A stretch of DNA of 64,000 bases, taken from Liriodendron chinense. Its lineage: Eukaryota > Streptophyta > Magnoliopsida > Magnoliales > Magnoliaceae. Positions 1 to 11,002 of this stretch are shown one piece after another; position 1 is the stretch's first letter; each line of letters starts with the position of its first letter. The notes under the pieces are model-generated. The model saw nothing but the letters and a program-made list of their open reading frames with translations. It was not told where the DNA came from and did not search any database. The stretch is taken from NCBI GenBank assembly GCA_003013855.2, contig ML058494.1:992001-1056000 (forward strand), written 5' to 3'. Made by a program: the position numbers and the translations under genes.

Positions 1-195
1 TCTTCATCCATCGACCATCGACCAGATCTGCTCAAATGTAGACAAACAATAAGCTAATGAACACGTTTACTTGGACTGCGAGATGCGCCCAACGCTAGAC
101 AATATATTGATTGTCCTGCTCGCAGTTTATAATTATTAAAGAGCCGCTCGCATGTTGTATGTAGACCATATAAGACTGCTTGGAGGAGTCGCTAA
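1..195 (-). mobile_element. Element A: outer part of 3' LTR (Tat-lineage gypsy)
   Basis: This stretch and 8354-8435 are the two halves of one LTR split by the CACTA insertion. A 44-bp tandem repeat begins at 183 (GAGGAGTC), resumes at 8357 after the CACTA element and repeats from 8388, so removing the insertion restores a continuous repeat. The LTR belongs to minus-strand element A, whose polypurine tract lies at 8436-8451. Its outer end is beyond the left edge, so its length and TSD cannot be stated. Confidence 0.6.
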
Positions 196-218
196 CACTA
201 CAAAAAAATGAGGCAAAG

Positions 219-470
219 GCTACGGATTATATCCGTAGCTATAAATCTATAGCTACGGATATAATCCGTAGCAGGGCTGTATCCGGTCCGTAGCTATTGG
301 TGGTGTAGCCATAGCCTTTTAAGATATAGCTACGGATATAGTCCGTAGCTATATTACTTTGGCTACGGACAATAGCCGTCGCTATAGAAATCCAATCCGT
401 AGCATTTTAACTACATAAAGCTACGGACTCCTTTTTAGGGGTGCGGACTATATCCGTAGCTAATGTCTCT
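219..470. repeat. CACTA 5' subterminal repeats
   Basis: Repeated, often palindromic copies of GCTACGGATATAATCCGTAGC-like sequence, many as inverted pairs. In CACTA elements such motifs are transposase-binding sites. The motif recurs at the other end (8262-8333). Confidence 0.75.
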
Positions 471-1390
471 AATTTTTTTAATAAGAACGGTATATCCAGC
501 CGTTTCTAGTACATGCCCTGATAGTTCAACCCATCTAAATGCCTTGGTAAAAAAATGTTCAGTCTGAGATATTTTGTAGGAACCCTATCAACAATGGAAA
601 ACCAAATCAAGTCTTAATCACCAATCTATGAACTGCACCTCTATCCACTAGGATGTATGGGGACCCAGAAAAAAACTCCCTAAAGAAATAGATTTGTAGA
701 GGATCACATCCCAACAATAAGACCAACAGATAATATGATAAAATAATAAAGTAAAATCATGATAGTGCCTAACATGGGTTTAAGTTCTGAGCAAGAAATC
801 CTACACCCACTTGCAAACAATAAGAACACAGAGAAATGATAAGAAAATAGATTAGTTGATAGACATACTGGTTAAATGCTGAAGTTGGAATTCCTAAATT
901 AGAAAAAAAAAAAAAAGTAGCATCTTACGGGCCCATGGGTTTCACATACATTGCCTGGAATCCTCAAATGTTTAAGGTCGATCCCATTAAAAGCATGAGG
1001 AAACCTAAGCCTATAATGAAAAGGTCTGTTTCCAACCAACCTACATTTAAACCCATGCACTCAAGTACTTAAGATACAAGGAATGCAGGAAGTTAGATCT
1101 TTTTAAGATCTTGAGCTATAAAAGAAGATTCTAGGAAAAAAATACTTTTACATACCCACATGGATATAAATCATAATAAGTATAATTGCAAAAGTTGAAA
1201 AAATGAACTTCATTTACATTTTTTTGTTTTGAAAAAATGAGGGCGCACCTTTTCAAAATCAAACTGATTGCAACCAAATAATATAAGTAGACATAGATAT
1301 GCTTTGGAAAGATCCTGAGGTTGAAAATAAGAACAAAAAATCACTGTGGGAGGAGTTTTATCCAATAAACTTGTGCAAGTAGTGAAATAC

Positions 1391-1482
1391 CTTCCTCTTT
1401 CTGTCATCAGGGGGCTGTACTTCAATGGCAGTGTACAAATCAACATCATCAGCAGTAACCCGATAGTTAGGTTGCTTCACTC
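1391..1482 (-). pseudogene. Captured exon resembling AIR9-type microtubule-associated protein
   Basis: On the minus strand a 92-nt open segment is bounded by a splice-acceptor-like GGCAACAG and a donor-like AAG/GTATTT. It encodes 31 residues containing QPNYRVTADDVDLYTAIEVQ and ending in DDRKRK. From memory this resembles a C-terminal exon of the plant AIR9 protein, which carries beta-sandwich A9 repeats with TADDV-type motifs; a homology search would settle it. No neighbouring AIR9 exon is recognisable, so this looks like a single exon with flanking intron carried by the CACTA element. Alternatively it could be a coincidental ORF flanked by splice-like sequence. Confidence 0.4.
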
Positions 1483-1618
1483 CTGTTGCCAGAAATATTT
1501 TTACAAACTGAATCTTTAAGAAAAGGCAGCAATGATAGAACACTAGAAATAAGATCCATTACCAACTATGTAATTCATAAACCCATTTTCCAAATAGCGT
1601 CTCCACGGTACAAAAGCA

Positions 1619-1675
1619 TGGTGTGTGTGTGTGTGTGCGCGTGCATGTCGTGTACATGCATGCATGTGTGTTTGT
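1619..1675. repeat. (TG)n-rich microsatellite
   Basis: A TG dinucleotide run grading into ATGC-rich sequence. Short ORFs reading through it are low-complexity artefacts. Confidence 0.8.
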
Positions 1676-2871
1676 GAACAAAGTATATATCCTTGTATCC
1701 ATGATGAATCACACGAATCTAAACCCAAGTATTCGCATGGTATAATTGGGTTTCCATTTTGTATAAATTGGTCCAACGGTTCCATGAACTGGACCGTTGG
1801 TTTGTGGCTCCCACTGTGGAGAGAAGGCCCAAAAATTTCCCAGATAGGAAGATGTTGGCCTACATCTTCTGGGCTCCTTCAGTTAAATGTGAACTATCAA
1901 TGCATCTCTTCTTGACCATCTATTTTCAAGCCACAAGTTAAATGGTTAGGATTGTCCGGGGAGATTTTTGGGGCATGCAATCAAAAGAATACAAGAATTC
2001 CTGATCTACTGCACATACTGTGCTAAATCAGCATCTAAACTATGACAGTCCAAAAATCTCTACCAGAAGCAGCTTTCAAACTATGATACTAATTGCAACC
2101 TCACTTTAAACGAAATTAGGAAGCCTAAAGTTGATAAAGCATAGAACTCCTTTAGCCTTTGGAGAAAAGGAAATACATGATGAAAAAAAAAAAAACAGAA
2201 AGACCAGAAGAAAAAAAAAAAAGTGTGTACCATGGATAGGCGAAACCATAGAAATCAGACAGATTCCATCCTAATTCCAATTTAATGATCAGATCAGTAC
2301 GTAGCTCACTATGGACTGCTACAACAAAACTGAAAAATGGTCCACATTCATTAGGTAAAACAGTATAAAAAACAACATCCACAAATCAAATGGTTAGCAT
2401 TATCCAATTAGCACAATTTCTAGGTTATGCACCATCTATAAAGGGGGCGTCAAATGAAGTGCTGCATCAAGTTGCCATTAAAAATTGGTTATTAGACGAT
2501 AAAGTTGCCATTAAAAATTGCCAACACGTTCCTTGTGTATGAGATCTGAACCGTTCACCATGTGGGCCAAGTGGTCTATATTGTTTCCAAGAGTGGACAG
2601 CCGGCTTGCTAACTAAATGGAGACCTGTGACCCAGCTGATGAGTTGATCGACTTGATGTTTGTGCATGGGGATCTTCATGATGTGTCCCATCTCCTGGAC
2701 TTCCCAGATGTTATTTTGGGTCTCACCCCGCTTTCCCTATGATTCAACTCCATTAGCTAGGACCCAAGTTACTTATTGGGCTGGATATGGCCTAGTATCT
2801 GCATTTTTGACCCACAAGTAGGCCCACCCCAAGATAACGGACATAGGTTGGATGGGCCTTGACTTGGAAGC

Positions 2872-3069
2872 GGATTGCGAACTGAGTAACTCAGCACACT
2901 TAGCATCCTGAGTAAACTCTGCGGGGTTCACCGTGATTTATGTATTTCATCTGTACTGTTAGAAAAATTCTTGGGGGCTGCAGAAGTTTTGGATCAAGCT
3001 GATATTTGTTTTTTCCCTTCATTAATGTCAGTACGATAAGAGCGTGCTGAGTAACTCAGGACGCAATCC
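2872..3069. repeat. MITE-like fold-back element
   Basis: The left arm begins GGATTGCG, followed by CTGAGTAACTCAGCAC. The right arm, read on the minus strand, begins GGATTGCG followed by CTGAGTTACTCAGCAC. These make roughly 29-bp inverted repeats with few mismatches around a 140-bp core, typical of a MITE. No clear TSD. Confidence 0.6.
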
Positions 3070-3325
3070 AATACCCTTGACTCACGCCTTTTGCTCATAG
3101 ATGGACCAAGAAATTCAACAGCCCGGATTGGCCCATCCTATTTGGCATTGCATTGAGTGAGTTCGGGCTATGTATGGTTAAATATATGGGTCTGTTTTTA
3201 ATTTAAGGGCCTTTAATATGTGGCCCACTCTTGGGTCTGATATTTCGGACCTGATAGATGAGCCCATTCCTTGCTTTATCGTTGTGATGAGTCCCTTCTA
3301 CTTGTGCCATGGGACTAATCGACCT

Positions 3326-3440
3326 ATGATTAATGGACCAATCAGTTGGATCTTTGTACACAGTACACAATCAGACCCATATGATTAATGGACCAATCAG
3401 TTGGATCTTTGTACACAATACACAATCAGACCCATATGAT
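3326..3440 (+). repeat. 55-bp tandem duplication
   Basis: Two near-identical 55-bp units (3326-3380 and 3381-3435) start ATGATTAATGGACCAATCAG, and a third begins at 3436 before diverging. The overlapping short ORF is a by-product. Confidence 0.8.
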
Positions 3441-3981
3441 GAATGGACAGGATCATTGACCATCGTGCCATATGCCAACTTGATTGCAACGCATCAGACA
3501 AGGAAATTGGCACACTGCGGTCTGATTTCCCTTTATTAGCAATTTAGCATATTATTTCAGGAGAAGGTTGCTGTTGGTTAGCACAGCATGGTCGGATCAT
3601 GGTCAAAGTGCAACAAGGAGTGGGTCCCACTTTTTTCAAAAAATATCTAATTGGTGGTGGGATTAAACGGTGATTGATGGGGGAAGACTTGGCCGGCATC
3701 AGCCTAAAGGCCCCATAAGTTGGCCCAGACCATCTATACTTATTTAACATGGGTGGGCTCAGTATTTTCGTTGGTGACTTGGCATGGCCGGAGCCTGATT
3801 CCTCCTTTAACTTATTGGCTGTGTTGGGCCTGGACTTGGGTCATTATCTCATGGCTGAACTCGGACGAGTTTCAGCCCCTAGGTACATTGGGCTGGGCCC
3901 GGCATTGGTCCTAGCCCAGCCACAGCCCTATTTGATTGAAATGGTCATGAAAGGAAAAGGATTAAAGTGTGTTAGAGAGAC

Positions 3982-4028
3982 AAAAAAAAAAAAAAAAAAA
4001 GAAGGGGGGGGGGGGGGGGGGGGGGGGG
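3982..4028. repeat. Poly(A) then poly(G) tract
   Basis: Nineteen A residues (3982-4000) are followed closely by a run of about 25 G residues (4004-4028). The exact length is the least reliable part of this sequence. The G-run could form a quadruplex. Confidence 0.7.
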
Positions 4029-4873
4029 AGACTAACCCACTTGTGGTGTCCCAGTTGACTCCTTGATCCACCTAATTTTTAGGCCAGTGTCCTAACTTGA
4101 GCTAACATGATGGACATACAGAGTGCATGTCATAGTCATTAGAGTGGGCCCCACAAGGCTTTTGCTATATCCTATCTCTAATTAGGCACTTCATGCCAGT
4201 TACACTCAAAGAAGAGGAGAGGTTGGTATGGTCTACACATACTAAAAAAAGTGAAAGGAAGTGGGTTCAATCTAGACCATTCATAGCACCTTATAAGATA
4301 AAATCTAAACCATCCTCGTCAGACAACTACAATTTTTAATGGCAACTTTACGTGTGTGATGTAGGACAAAAGTCTCCAACAAGAACATCCTAGCAATCCA
4401 ATGAAGTGCTGCATCAAAACACAATTGTACATTGCCTATGCAGCCAAGCATGTGCAGTATAACCATCTTAGAGTTATATCATTCTCTAATGAGGACACGC
4501 ATAGCATCCTAGAGTTTTCAGTCTGTACTAGTACAACCCATTGTTCAAATGATCCAGACCATTTCAATTCTTTTCAATTAGCATCCAAACACATGCTACA
4601 AATACTACTGGAGACCAAAACACAATCCTCAATTTTGTTGTCTACAAAAGCATCTAAAACATGATAATTCAAGAAATTCTGAATAGGCTAGAAACAAAGG
4701 AGAAATACCAGGACATATCGTATGTACCTCAAGAGGCATGAGAGCTGTTAGAATAAACCTGTACACATAAACAAATATATCAATAAGACCCAAAAATACC
4801 GACCTTTCATATTTATGGAAGATTACAAGGAGGGGAAATGAAAGAAGCAGAAAAAATAACAAAATTCCAAGGC

Positions 4874-5060
4874 TTTTTTTTTTTTTTTTTTTTAAAGAAT
4901 AACTCTTTCATTAACAGCAAACCAGAATTACATTCGGGCAAGATCCCACCAAGAAAACCAAGGGATCCCGCCTAGCATAAGCTACCATTTACAGACAAAA
5001 CGGCCCCCTAAACCCCGCCAACTAAACTAAAAGAAAAAAGAAAAAACCACTGAATCATCC
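4874..5060 (-). repeat. Truncated retroposon 3' end with poly(A) tail (LINE- or SINE-like)
   Basis: A 20-nt T run at 4874-4893 is, on the minus strand, a poly(A) tail preceded by GTTAATGAAAGAGTTATTCT, the style of ending seen in plant non-LTR retroposons. The body is more GC-rich than its surroundings and runs to about 5060. No coding domain or TSD is identifiable. Confidence 0.4.
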
Positions 5061-7295
5061 TCATCATAACATCTAGGTCACCGTTCCCCTTTCTTGTTAC
5101 TCTTCCTCAATCTAATAAGGCCTATATACCTGCATTGTCCAAAGACTCTGATCAACATGGGGAGCTCACCTTTAACTGTTGGAAAGATCATGGCAACCTC
5201 CATTGCAAAAGAAGAAATTAAATCATACTTAAAATGATTTTTAAAAAAAAGAATGCATGGCGTGAATAAAGCATATTTGATTGGCTTATTCTTGGATGAG
5301 GTAAGTGTTGCATATTTGATTAATCCAAACAATCCTTTTGGCATGCCTTATTGTGAATGACCATTGTTCAAAAATCATACTGATAAGATCATGTTGACCA
5401 TCCAATCAATGGCCTTCAGACATAAAATGGCCTACAGTCCACATTTAAAAAGGAAAAGCCATTGATAAAACAATTAAAGTAATCAAATCAATGTAAATTT
5501 ATACAATGGTCCACAAAGAAGACAACTAGATGGACAATACAGTGGTTTCATCTATCCATACACCCATACAGCAACTTGCAAGTGTCAAACTGGAGGACCG
5601 GTAGCATGGTTTCATCCAAAAAGGGTCTTGGTCGAAGCATTTCTTCAAACAATTATAATGCAAATTTCTATATAAAAAAAGAATTAAACAGTTTTTCCTT
5701 AAAATGTATGGATACAATCTATACAAGGAATGGAGAAGCTATCAGTAGATTTTCAAAGCAAGATATCATCACATCCACAGATTTCAACGGGCCCAAGGTC
5801 CCATCTGAAAAAAGGTGGGACATCCCAAATGCCACTTACATTGCAGCTGAGCAAACAATGAAAGTAGGCCATTCTTCAACAATGTTGGGACTTCTTTTAG
5901 AAAGGAAACAGAGGAACGGTCCATACACCTAGTGACAAACCTGAGGGCTAAACCTGATTGATTATCTAGCCACAACAGATAAAGTCGACAGCCCACCAGA
6001 TGAATGGACTGAATCTCGTATCCACAACTAGGATCTGAATCCAGCTCCAGCTCATGCTCCTACAAAAGAGTAAAGCCACAAATCAACATTGGATAGATAT
6101 ACATCATTCATGATACATATAAATGCATCTCAAAACAGTTCTTCAAATTTGCACTTGGGAACCTGAAGCATAGTAAACTGCTTGTAACGCCTTGAAACTC
6201 CAACTCTAACAGTGTCCTGAATATTTTGAAAGAGTCAAAAGCATAATAAATGGATACTGAAAAGGTCAACCACATTCTACATACAATCCTCTAGTGTACA
6301 AGAACACATATTGACACAGTACCTGATTTATTCTTCTGAAAGTGTCGAGTCCATGACACTAAATGGGAATACAAAGGTAACAACAATCCGATCATTTCCA
6401 ATTTCCTGAACTGATTATTACATTCCAAAATCAATAGCGCATCTGCATCCTAAAGCATCCTAAATCTAACAAACTTCATAAAACCCCAATTCATCTTAAG
6501 GTTTTCTTGAATAAAAATAACAAGAAACACCTCGTGCATGTCCAACCAAGGGGAAGATACCATTTGATCCAGTTCTTCCTGACTACAAAATTTGGCACAA
6601 AATTCTTATAGATCATCTTAAACTTCAGTAGATTTCTTCAACAGAAAAAACCCAAAGGCAACATAGTATATTTCAAGTTATAAAAGGAAGCATGGTACAC
6701 AAATAGAAATTAAGAGCATTTTTCATCACAATCAAGTGCTTCAAAACCCTTCCAACAAAAATCAGACATTAGAAGACAACTGATACTCTTTAATTATTAG
6801 ATCATTATGCCAGGAAAGAAGAAGAAGAGCACTGCTTTCAAGGCCATACAACTCACCATCCTACGATCAATCATACAACAACCATCTGCACAAAGAAGAG
6901 TTGAAAATGTATCAAATCCATCTGCAAGGCACAAAGAGAGTACCAGCTTAATTCCTGTCAAAATAAAATAAAATATTCTGGACTTTTTTTTAAAGGTAAT
7001 TATTTTTTTCCAAGTTATTTTGCACGTAAGCTATGGAAATTGCATATTACCAGCCTAGTCTCCTTTTTTTTCCTTTTCTTCTTCTTCTAGACATTTAACC
7101 AAGTACTTGTCATGCGCTCCCAATCTTCACTCTTCATCAGCTCTGTTCATTTGATTCATTGCATGGTTTTACTGCAGATCCCAATCAATCAACAAAATCA
7201 CCTAAAAAGAAAAAGAAAAACCCTAAGAACGATAAAAAAATCTTATAAATCCTAGTACTTGAACGCTTTGCAAAAGAGCAAACACTGAAACCCTA

Positions 7296-7298
<3 letters not shown>

Positions 7299-7343
<45 letters not shown>
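7299..7343. repeat. (GA)n microsatellite
   Basis: About 22 GA units, next to the captured 5' region of an ARF-GAP-like gene. On the minus strand it is a CT repeat. Confidence 0.9.
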
Positions 7344-7347
<4 letters not shown>

Positions 7348-7526
7348 CTTCGAAAATCCATCTCTTCAACAACTCCACGGTTTTTCTTTCAACATTAAAA
7401 CTAAAAACCCTCCCTCAATACAATCCTAATCTAAGAAAATTAAATCTCACAATTTATTCTCCAAAACCCACATCCCATTCTTCAAATCTCCTAGAAAGCC
7501 AACAAATACCACCACCTCAAATCTCC

Positions 7527-7574
7527 CAGACCTCTGATGATCTTCTCATCCTGCTCCTCTTCCTTCCTACTCAT
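7527..7574 (-). pseudogene. Captured start codon region resembling AGD14-type ARF-GAP
   Basis: On the minus strand an ATG at 7574 opens MSRKEEEQDEKIIRGL, which closely matches my recollection of the N terminus of plant AGD14-like ARF GTPase-activating proteins (xxRKEEExNEKIIRGL). The match stops after 16 codons. The zinc-finger ARF-GAP sequence that should follow is absent, and the frame stops after about 11 further unrelated residues. Sequence upstream on the minus strand (7575-7760), with a CT repeat and short leader-like tract, looks like 5'UTR or promoter. I infer that the CACTA element captured the promoter and start of a host gene. Confidence 0.45.
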
Positions 7575-7713
7575 TTTCTAGAATGTAATTGAAGAATAGG
7601 ACTGGAAAAAACAAAGATTTCAGATTTTCAGGGCGGTAATCGATGGATTGGACAGCCCTGCTCAAAATCTGAGATTTCTATGGAAGATTTAGGGTTCAGA
7701 TTTGAATAAAGCT

Positions 7714-7716
<3 letters not shown>

Positions 7717-7752
<36 letters not shown>
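7717..7752. repeat. (GA)n microsatellite
   Basis: About 18 GA units in the presumed captured 5'UTR of the ARF-GAP-like fragment. Confidence 0.9.
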
Positions 7753-7754
<2 letters not shown>

Positions 7755-7830
7755 CCTTTGATGGGAGAATGCCTGTCAAGGTGGTGGAGAGGAGTTGAGA
7801 GGGAGCGAGAGGGATGGAAAGAGTGAAGAG

Positions 7831-7853
7831 CCGCGAGAATTTCATTCTCGCGG
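7831..7853. repeat. Perfect 10-bp inverted repeat
   Basis: CCGCGAGAAT, a 3-nt loop, then ATTCTCGCGG. A GC-rich hairpin in an AT-rich region; role unknown. Confidence 0.8.
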
Positions 7854-8026
7854 GCTATTTTTGGGCATGTATGGGTACTACCCCCGCCAGGACAAAGTTA
7901 AGACGGACGGTTCCATCAGGGCCTCTATGGGGCCCACCATGATGTATGCGATTTATCCAAGCCGCCCATTTATTTTGACGAATAGTTTTAAGGCACGATA
8001 TCAGAAAGAGGAGATATTGAAGGCCT

Positions 8027-8102
8027 AAGTGGACCACACCACAAGAGCACCAGGGAACTGTCGGCACTTAATCTCCACTGGTTCCTATGGTGTGGTCCAC
8101 TT
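8027..8102. repeat. Small fold-back repeat
   Basis: Perfect 15-bp arms: AAGTGGACCACACCA at 8027-8041 and its reverse complement at 8088-8102, around a 46-bp loop. A MITE-like dispersed repeat. Confidence 0.65.
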
Positions 8103-8261
8103 GAGACTACAATCTGCCTCATTTTTTAGGCTCATGCCTTAAAATGTGCTGTCAAAACAGATGAACGGTTTAGATAAAACACATACATTGGGGTCAGCCC
8201 CATAGAGCATCTTACAGACTTCAAATATCTACCGAGTTCTGGTGCAGTGGTAGCAGTTAGC

Positions 8262-8333
8262 TAGGGATAAAATCCGTAGTAATATTGCTACGGTTTAGAT
8301 CCGTAGCAAAAAACTCTCATAATCCGTAGCATT
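8262..8333. repeat. CACTA 3' subterminal repeats
   Basis: Three or four copies of ATCCGTAGC or its complement within 75 bp of the right terminus, matching the 5' subterminal repeats. Confidence 0.7.
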
Positions 8334-8353
8334 TACTCCTTTTTTTGGTAGTG

Positions 8354-8435
8354 TAATCGCATGCTCCTTCAACCAACTTTATTCTTAGAGGAGTCATTGA
8401 TCGCATACTCCTTAGACCAGCTTTATTCTATAACA
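8354..8435 (-). mobile_element. Element A: inner end of 3' LTR
   Basis: This continues the LTR interrupted by the CACTA element and ends CTATAACA, so on the minus strand the LTR begins TGTTATAG. It completes one 44-bp repeat unit and contains a second (from 8388). The adjacent pyrimidine tract, a purine tract on the minus strand, marks the internal boundary. Confidence 0.6.
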
Positions 8436-8451
8436 GATGCCCCCCAAGTCC
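8436..8451 (-). other. Element A polypurine tract
   Basis: The minus strand reads GGACTTGGGGGGCATC directly before the LTR start, as expected for a plus-strand-priming polypurine tract. From here to 8845 is about 400 bp of non-coding sequence that would form the upstream region of the antisense accessory ORF. Confidence 0.6.
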
Positions 8452-8845
8452 TTTACTTTGAGCAACTAAGCAAAGGACTTGACTACACATGTAACCGCCT
8501 GACGCATTTTTCGAAGGAGAGTAGTCGTATATGATTGAACATTCGCATTAATGAGCGCTAGGTTTTCGGGCGAAGGAAACTAAGGGGCGCTCACCGCGTG
8601 TTCAAAACTTAATGTGCGTACCTGTTTGACTATCGCGCCAAACGAATGGTCACCATGTATCGCCTAAATCGTAGAGAGAATGATTGCATATATACGAGCA
8701 TTCATCGGATGTTTCTTCACTTAGGAATTTTTCTTCTGGTGAAAATTCAAATCATCTTCCTTCTCTTTCCTTCCTTTTGGCGAGACCTCCTCTCTGATGT
8801 ACTTTTCTTACCTCATCTTTCTTCTATTCCTATTTCTTTCCTCCA

Positions 8846-8869
8846 ATGGCGTGAGGATCCGATAGTGAT
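8846..8869 (+). pseudogene. Element A antisense accessory ORF, first 8 codons (split by array B)
   Basis: An ATG at 8846 is followed by codons for alanine, a TGA stop and GSDSD. After array B and one TSD copy are removed the frame continues at 21098 with VVPLGDV and on into a PF04195-like protein. The TGA at 8852-8854 could be a C-to-T change of an arginine CGA codon. Finding the start codon here and the rest 12 kb away in the same frame fixes the insertion point of array B. Confidence 0.65.
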
Positions 8870-9117
8870 TGTTGAGCTCTTAATTGTGCATATTCTAACC
8901 CCAATTCATCACTAATTATGCATGGTTTTTATGATTTAAAGGCTAATCTAATGCATAGTTTTGTGGTTGTAGGAATGAAAGAGAGACTTCATCATTCAGA
9001 TGCTTTGAGACCCTTCCTACATACCTTGAAGATCAAAGGGAAGGAAGAACAAAAGAGAGAAGAAGAAAGGAAAGAAGAGAAAGAAGAAAGGAAAGAAAAA
9101 GGAGCCCCAAAAGGTGG

Positions 9118-9270
9118 TCCGACCGGTAGGCCAAACAGGCCCTGACCGGTCAAGACCTGTTGGCCAACTCTGCTACCTTCTTCACATGTTGCTGGACAGC
9201 CACCCAAACAGGCTAGACCGGTCAAGCCTGTCGGCCAGCCCTGTCCGACCGGTCTTGACTGGTCGGCCAT
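9118..9270. repeat. GACCGGTC palindrome array in LTR 1
   Basis: Several copies of GACCGGTC or one-mismatch variants, some paired at 10-bp spacing. The same type of array occurs in every LTR of B, B', C, D and E at the same relative position. Confidence 0.8.
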
Positions 9271-10045
9271 GCAATTTTATAGTTCCAGATTTCAGACAGT
9301 AGGCTATTCCCATTTTTGGATTTTTGGAATAATTTTTTGATCCATATTGATATATTTGGAAATCTAACATGTCCATGTCAAATAGGAGCTCGACGCCGAA
9401 ATAACCCAAGTGGTTTCGTGTCGATCGGAGCTACAGATTGACCGTGGTGGCCAAAACAATACAAACTGTCCAAAAAGTTCCAAATTCCACCTACTCCACT
9501 CTAGGCCGGTCCAGGTGGCCCATCATTGATGATATGAAGAATCTACCTTGACCATCTTCTAGACCACATCCATATATGAATAACCACAAAGTTTCAGATC
9601 AAAAAGATGTCTAGTTTGATCGTACCGGTTGAAGAAAGATGGACCATCCAGAAAGATTCAACTGCGCAGAGTTTATAAAAGCCCTAAGTGTTCTAATTTT
9701 CAGACCATATTTTGGTATTGTTTTGGATAATCTAATCCATCTATCATGTAGAGGAGGAATTTTTCAACCAATGTTCAAAATTTGGGATCAATCCAACATC
9801 TGTACACTCCGGCGCATTGAAAGCAAGATGACTGGTTCTGAAGGTACCCGAATTGCTCGATTTTGAGAGGCGGTCGCAGATCTGATTGGTGGGCCCATTC
9901 AGAAGATAATATTGGAAATCTAATTCATCTATGAGAAAGATCACATTACAAGGAAGCCACAAATCAAATTTGAAGCCAATCCGACCATTGGTTAAGCCGT
10001 ACGAAGCGAACCAAAATTTGTTATGTTGCGGTACTCTTGCAGTAT

Positions 10046-10052
10046 TATAAAA
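10046..10052 (+). promoter_or_regulatory. LTR 1 TATA box
   Basis: TATAAAA in GTATTATAAAAGGAGG, conserved at the same place in LTR 2 (15026-15032), LTR 3 (20158-20164) and E (62694-62700). The likely Pol II promoter for the genomic RNA. A second TATA-like motif lies about 370 bp upstream (near 9672). Confidence 0.6.
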
Positions 10053-10984
10053 GGAGGTGCTCTCTTCTATTCTAGGGCAACCAAGGACGTAGGGAGCAAT
10101 GAGTTCAAGTCATAGGAGGCTTCCTAGCCTCCTCTGGCTAGTTTTTCTTCCTTTTCTTAGTTCTAGTTCTAGTTTTTAATATACCTTTCATTAACTAATC
10201 TATTAGCTAAAGCTAAGAGGTGAACCTTATAGTTTTTTAGATTGTTTAATTCATTTTATTGGTTTCAAGTGGGATTTCTATTGAAGAACAATGGTTTGAA
10301 GTTTAAATAAAGATTTAAGTAGTTTTTTTAAATCTTATGATGGCTCATGGATGTTTAGAAGAATTGCTTGAGTTCTTAATTGTTTTGAGCTAGTCTAGAC
10401 CTGTATGATCCGAGGAATTGGAATACGCTCTAGATCTATGGTCTTCATGTGGGAGCTTTATACCAAAAGTCTATTTTTCTGGAAATTTTGAAGTATGTGA
10501 GAATGTGTATGTGATTTGGATCAAGTTCAAATCATGATCTAGTTTTGTCTTGTGACAAGATTTAATGATGGTTATGATTGTGATCTTAACCTATTGGAAT
10601 TGGGACTGACCTATGCAATTGAGTATGCTCGTCCTAGCTTGCATTGAGTGAATCATATACATGGATCATACATATGTCAAATTGATTGTTTTAACTGCTC
10701 TATCATCCGACTAGATAGAACTTAATTTCGATTCTAGTTGAGAAAGTGAGAAACCACAGCGAATTATGCATCTAAGGAGAGCTATAAGTGGATCCTTGAT
10801 GCTCTAGTTATCTTTTCATTATCAGATTTTCTATTTTATGTTCAAAACCAATTTCACAAACCTCTTAAGATTCTAGTTATTAGGATAGTTTGAATTGTTT
10901 ACTTCCTTCCCTATGGATCGACCTCAGTCTTACCGAGATTATTACTACATCGCAACCTTACACTTGGGGAAGCGAACAAGTTTT

Positions 10985-11002
10985 TGGCGCCGTTGCCGGG
11001 GA
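10985..11002 (+). other. Primer-binding site, tRNA-Asp
   Basis: TGGCGCCGTTGCCGGGGA, six bases after the LTR end, is the exact complement of the 3' end of plant tRNA-Asp including CCA. tRNA-Asp priming is typical of the Athila lineage. A 244-bp leader follows before the ORF. Confidence 0.85.

Larger units (their letters stand above)
2471..4346. repeat. Inverted-repeat-bounded segment, possible old DNA transposon
   Basis: A 17-bp sequence starting GTTGCCATTAAAAA at 2471-2487 recurs inverted at 4330-4346, with partial similarity further inward, and a direct copy lies at 2504-2520. An 18-bp direct repeat starting AATGAAGTGC abuts the left end (2453-2470) and lies 54 bp beyond the right end (4400-4417). 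This fits a degraded terminal-inverted-repeat element, but the direct repeats are not symmetric, so the boundaries are tentative. No transposase is visible. Confidence 0.35.
196..8353. mobile_element. Non-autonomous CACTA (En/Spm) transposon carrying host-gene fragments
   Basis: The left end reads CACTACAAAAAAATGAGG. The right end, read on the minus strand, is CACTACCAAAAAAAGGAG, giving 13-bp terminal inverted repeats with one mismatch. A 3-bp TSD, TAA, lies at 193-195 and 8354-8356, as expected for the CACTA superfamily. Both ends carry subterminal repeats built on GCTACGGAT/ATCCGTAGC. I see no TNP2/TNPA-like transposase in about 8.1 kb, so the element is probably mobilised in trans. The interior is AT-rich and intron-like, with two short stretches resembling host coding exons (1391-1482 and 7527-7574, minus strand), an older fold-back element and microsatellites. 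The intervals 483-1390, 1483-2871, 5061-7526 and 7855-8026 hold no gene I can recognise. It sits inside element A's 3' LTR. Confidence 0.88.
8870..10978 (+). repeat. Array B LTR 1 (2109 bp)
   Basis: Begins TGTTGAGCTCTTAATTGTGC and ends GGGGAAGCGAACA. In order it has a conserved first ~170 bp shared with C, D and E, a purine-rich A/G tract near 9035-9105, GACCGGTC palindromes (9118-9270), a TATA-type promoter near 10046 and a conserved 3' end. Short ORFs inside are not genes. Confidence 0.9.

Noticed and set aside
4004..4028. Poly(G) run as a functional quadruplex element
   Set aside because: A homopolymer of this length next to poly(A) is most simply a slippage product or a sequencing/assembly uncertainty.
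7795..8067. Short ORFs near the right end of the CACTA element
   Set aside because: They run through a hairpin and the GTGGACCACACC fold-back repeat with no domain or splice support.
196..8353. Autonomous CACTA with transposase
   Set aside because: No stretch resembles the TNP2-type transposase or TNPA; the longest ORFs are under 120 codons and low in information.
10985..11002. tRNA genes at the PBS positions
   Set aside because: The matches cover only 18 nt complementary to tRNA 3' ends, the expected primer-binding sites; no cloverleaf is present.
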